From positions 1,240,001 through 1,304,000 of the forward strand of contig NZ_JAJSLX010000001.1 in NCBI RefSeq assembly GCF_021290925.1: a stretch of 64,000 nt of DNA, written 5' to 3'. Source of the stretch: Sessilibacter corallicola. Lineage in GTDB: Bacteria > Pseudomonadota > Gammaproteobacteria > Pseudomonadales > Cellvibrionaceae. The position numbers and the translations under genes were made by a program. Shown here one piece after another: positions 62,280 through 64,000 of this stretch. The first letter of the stretch is position 1; the number at the start of each line of letters is the position of its first letter. Under the pieces are notes generated by a model. It worked only from the letters and a program-made list of their open reading frames with translations, was not told the DNA's origin and ran no database searches.

Positions 62280-63515
62280 ATGGAACAGACAATAAAAACA
62301 TCACCTCTGAGTAATTTTTTTAACCAATACCTCATTGTATTAATTGCACTCGGCATCGTTCTCGGTGCCATCGTCGGCAGCGTTGCTCCGTCAGTCGGTG
62401 TTGCCCTGGGGTTATTTGGTGAGCTTTTTGTCGGTGCCTTACGGGCAGTTGCACCGATCCTAGTATTCACCTTGCTGTTAACCGCTATCGCGACTCGATC
62501 GCAAAATAGCAGCCTGAGTTTTGGCCCTATCATCTCTCTGTACGCCATAGGCACATTTAGCGCAGCGTTCATCGCGGTAGTGCTGAGCATGGCGTTTCCC
62601 TCAGAATTGATCCTGAACAACTCAGCAGGCGACATCAATCCGCCCAATGACGTGAAAGAAGTGCTGAGGAATCTTCTGTTTCGGATTGTCGATAACCCCA
62701 ACAACGCACTGGTTACCGGCAACTACATCGCGCTAGTCGCCTGGGCAATTGCTCTGGGCTTTGCCTTGCGTGGCGCAGCCGAGAGCACAAAAACCTTGCT
62801 GAGTGATTGCGCTCAGGCGATTTCTACGTTGACTCGCTGGGTGATTCGTTTGGCACCGATTGGTGTCTTTGGGCTTGTGTGCAAAACTGTGGCTCAAACT
62901 GGGTTGGGAGCAATGACAAACTTTGTTCACTTACTCGCCGTGCTGCTGGCGTCTATGTTGTTGGTGGCTTTAGTGGTGAACCCTCTGATTGCATTCGTGA
63001 AACTCAGAAGAAATCCTTATCCACTGATTTTTACCTGCCTAAAAGAAAGTGGTATTACCGCATTTTTCACACGCAGCTCCGCCGCCAATATTCCAGTCAA
63101 CTTGGAATTGTGCAGACGCTTGAAATTAAATGAAGAGCTTTATTCAGTGTCGATTCCACTGGGGGCAAACGTGAATATGGCAGGCGCGGCCATTACCATC
63201 ACAGTCATGACGCTCGCTGCGGTCAACACCCTCGGCATTGAAGTCAGTTTTGTATCAGCGCTATTGCTGAGCATTATTGCCGCTGTTTCGGCCTGTGGTG
63301 CCAGCGGTGTTGCGGGTGGCTCTCTGTTGCTGATTCCTCTGGCGTGCAACCTATTCGGCATCAGCGGCGATGTGGCAAGCCAAGTCATTGCCATTGGCTT
63401 TGTCATTAGTGTGGTTCAAGACTCAGCAGAAACCGCATTGAACAGCTCCACCGACGTCGTCTTTACCGCCTCTTGCAGCGATACACTGGAATTAAATTCT
63501 TCCGACAAAAGTTAA
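62280..63515 (+). CDS. sstT: Sodium:serine/threonine symporter
   Basis: A 411-residue transporter of the dicarboxylate/amino acid:cation symporter family, importing serine and threonine with sodium. Family blocks: [21 protein letters not shown] near 20-40, [10 protein letters not shown], the re-entrant loop [20 protein letters not shown] and [23 protein letters not shown], then [24 protein letters not shown]. These are the SstT features rather than those of GltP or DctA. A GAAGGA site precedes the ATG. It ends at a strong terminator. Confidence 0.95.
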   Translation: MEQTIKTSPLSNFFNQYLIVLIALGIVLGAIVGSVAPSVGVALGLFGELFVGALRAVAPILVFTLLLTAIATRSQNSSLSFGPIISLYAIGTFSAAFIAVVLSMAFPSELILNNSAGDINPPNDVKEVLRNLLFRIVDNPNNALVTGNYIALVAWAIALGFALRGAAESTKTLLSDCAQAISTLTRWVIRLAPIGVFGLVCKTVAQTGLGAMTNFVHLLAVLLASMLLVALVVNPLIAFVKLRRNPYPLIFTCLKESGITAFFTRSSAANIPVNLELCRRLKLNEELYSVSIPLGANVNMAGAAITITVMTLAAVNTLGIEVSFVSALLLSIIAAVSACGASGVAGGSLLLIPLACNLFGISGDVASQVIAIGFVISVVQDSAETALNSSTDVVFTASCSDTLELNSSDKS

Positions 63516-63548
63516 TTCCTAACACCCGTTTAGATTTTTAGGATTACT

Positions 63549-63589
63549 CAGGCTAACAAACACAGTAACGTTTGTTAGCCTGTTTTTTT
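63549..63589 (+). terminator. Strong intrinsic terminator after sstT
   Basis: CAGGCTAACAAAC (63549-63561) and GTTTGTTAGCCTG (63570-63582) form a perfect 13-base stem with an 8-base loop, followed by seven T's. Confidence 0.95.
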
Positions 63590-63784
63590 ACTGCCGCCAT
63601 TAACCAATATATTGCCCAAGCAACCTCGAACCAACAATTTCCCCCACTAAAACTGAGACACACCTTTATACAACCCTCAATAAGTAAGGGGTAATATCGT
63701 TATGCTCTTTCGGTCTTGGTTTTGCATTTTAAAGTTGTCAGAATACTGTTCTTCTTTTTGGTCTCTCAGATTTAGGGCAAATTA

Positions 63785-64000
63785 ATGAAAGCATTAGAGT
63801 TGTTTATAGAATCCGTACTTTTTCGAAGTCGGTGGTTGTTAGCGCCATTTTTTCTCGGATTAATCGTGGCAACCTTGGCCCTACTCGCCAAATTTTTCAA
63901 AGAACTCTACATTCTTGTTGCTGAACTTTTCACGCTCAGCTCCAGTGAAGTGATCATATCGATTTTAACCCTGGTAGATACCACATTAATCGCAAGCTTA
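63785..64000 (+). CDS. YqhA family (UPF0114) membrane protein, N-terminal part
   Basis: 72 codons are visible and the frame is open at the window end. The sequence ALELFIESVLFRSRWLLAPF, then a hydrophobic helix (about 18-40), then SILTLVDTTLIASL matches the start of E. coli YqhA, a small inner-membrane protein of unknown function with three or four membrane segments. It follows the sstT terminator by about 195 bases and is therefore a separate transcription unit. Confidence 0.88.
   Translation, partial: MKALELFIESVLFRSRWLLAPFFLGLIVATLALLAKFFKELYILVAELFTLSSSEVIISILTLVDTTLIASL

Noticed and set aside
1-64000. CRISPR arrays, insertion sequences, prophage genes, tRNA or rRNA genes
   Set aside because: No regularly spaced repeats, transposase, integrase, phage structural genes or cloverleaf sequences were seen.

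Overview
The window is chromosomal DNA of a gammaproteobacterium of moderate GC content. Gene content and order resemble the Pseudomonas/Cellvibrio side of the class. Several blocks match gene orders I know from Pseudomonas aeruginosa: tkt-epd-pgk beside metK and its ArsR-type regulator; gshB divergent from pilGHIJK-chpABC; tonB-yqgE-ruvX; pilT/pilU divergent from yggS-proC-yggT; metX-metW-DUF4426-rdgB-hemW; and ppk1, trxA-rho, ubiD. No phage, insertion sequence, CRISPR array, tRNA or rRNA was seen. The genus cannot be fixed from the sequence alone.

Layout. 1-8 kb: the start of a TonB-dependent receptor, a flavin reductase, leuA divergent from an Lrp-type regulator, a GFA-domain protein, an unrecognised protein, pgk and a LysE exporter. 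8-11 kb: epd and tkt, completing a tkt-epd-LysE-pgk run on the minus strand. 11.6-14.4 kb: a BlaI-type repressor, an M56 membrane peptidase carrying a TonB-like C-terminus, and a separate TonB protein. 14.6-19.9 kb: sahR-metK-ahcY-metF-rsmE, an S-adenosylmethionine-cycle operon headed by an ArsR/methyltransferase-fold regulator with a perfect operator dyad and an apparently leaderless start. 20-35 kb: the type IV pilus chemosensory cluster pilG, pilH, pilI, pilJ, pilK, chpA, chpB, chpC on the minus strand. 35-41 kb: gshB, a TonB3-like protein, yqgE and ruvX, then the retraction ATPases pilU and pilT. 41-50 kb: yggS, proC, yggT, a dynamin-like GTPase, metX, metW, a DUF4426 protein, rdgB and hemW. 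50-59 kb: a hybrid histidine kinase, ppk1, trxA, rho and ubiD. 59-64 kb: a GntR-controlled DUF2807/ABC-transporter operon, sstT and the start of a YqhA-family protein.

How the genes work together. Pilus mechanics (pilT, pilU), the pilus signalling pathway (pilGHIJK-chpABC) and a TonB of the type linked to twitching lie within about 20 kb, so this is a surface-motility region. The methionine/SAM cycle appears twice: sahR-metK-ahcY-metF on one side and metX-metW on the other.

No whole new system stands out. The least explained parts are regulatory: an 826-base gap between pilG and pilH with a GC-richer, foldable segment; tandem dyads and a triple repeat between blaI and sahR; a long rho leader with a duplicated GTAATTAC element; and strong hairpins inside the pil operon and before yqgE. 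The least explained proteins are the M56-TonB fusion system, the solitary dynamin-like GTPase and the unknown protein downstream of pgk.
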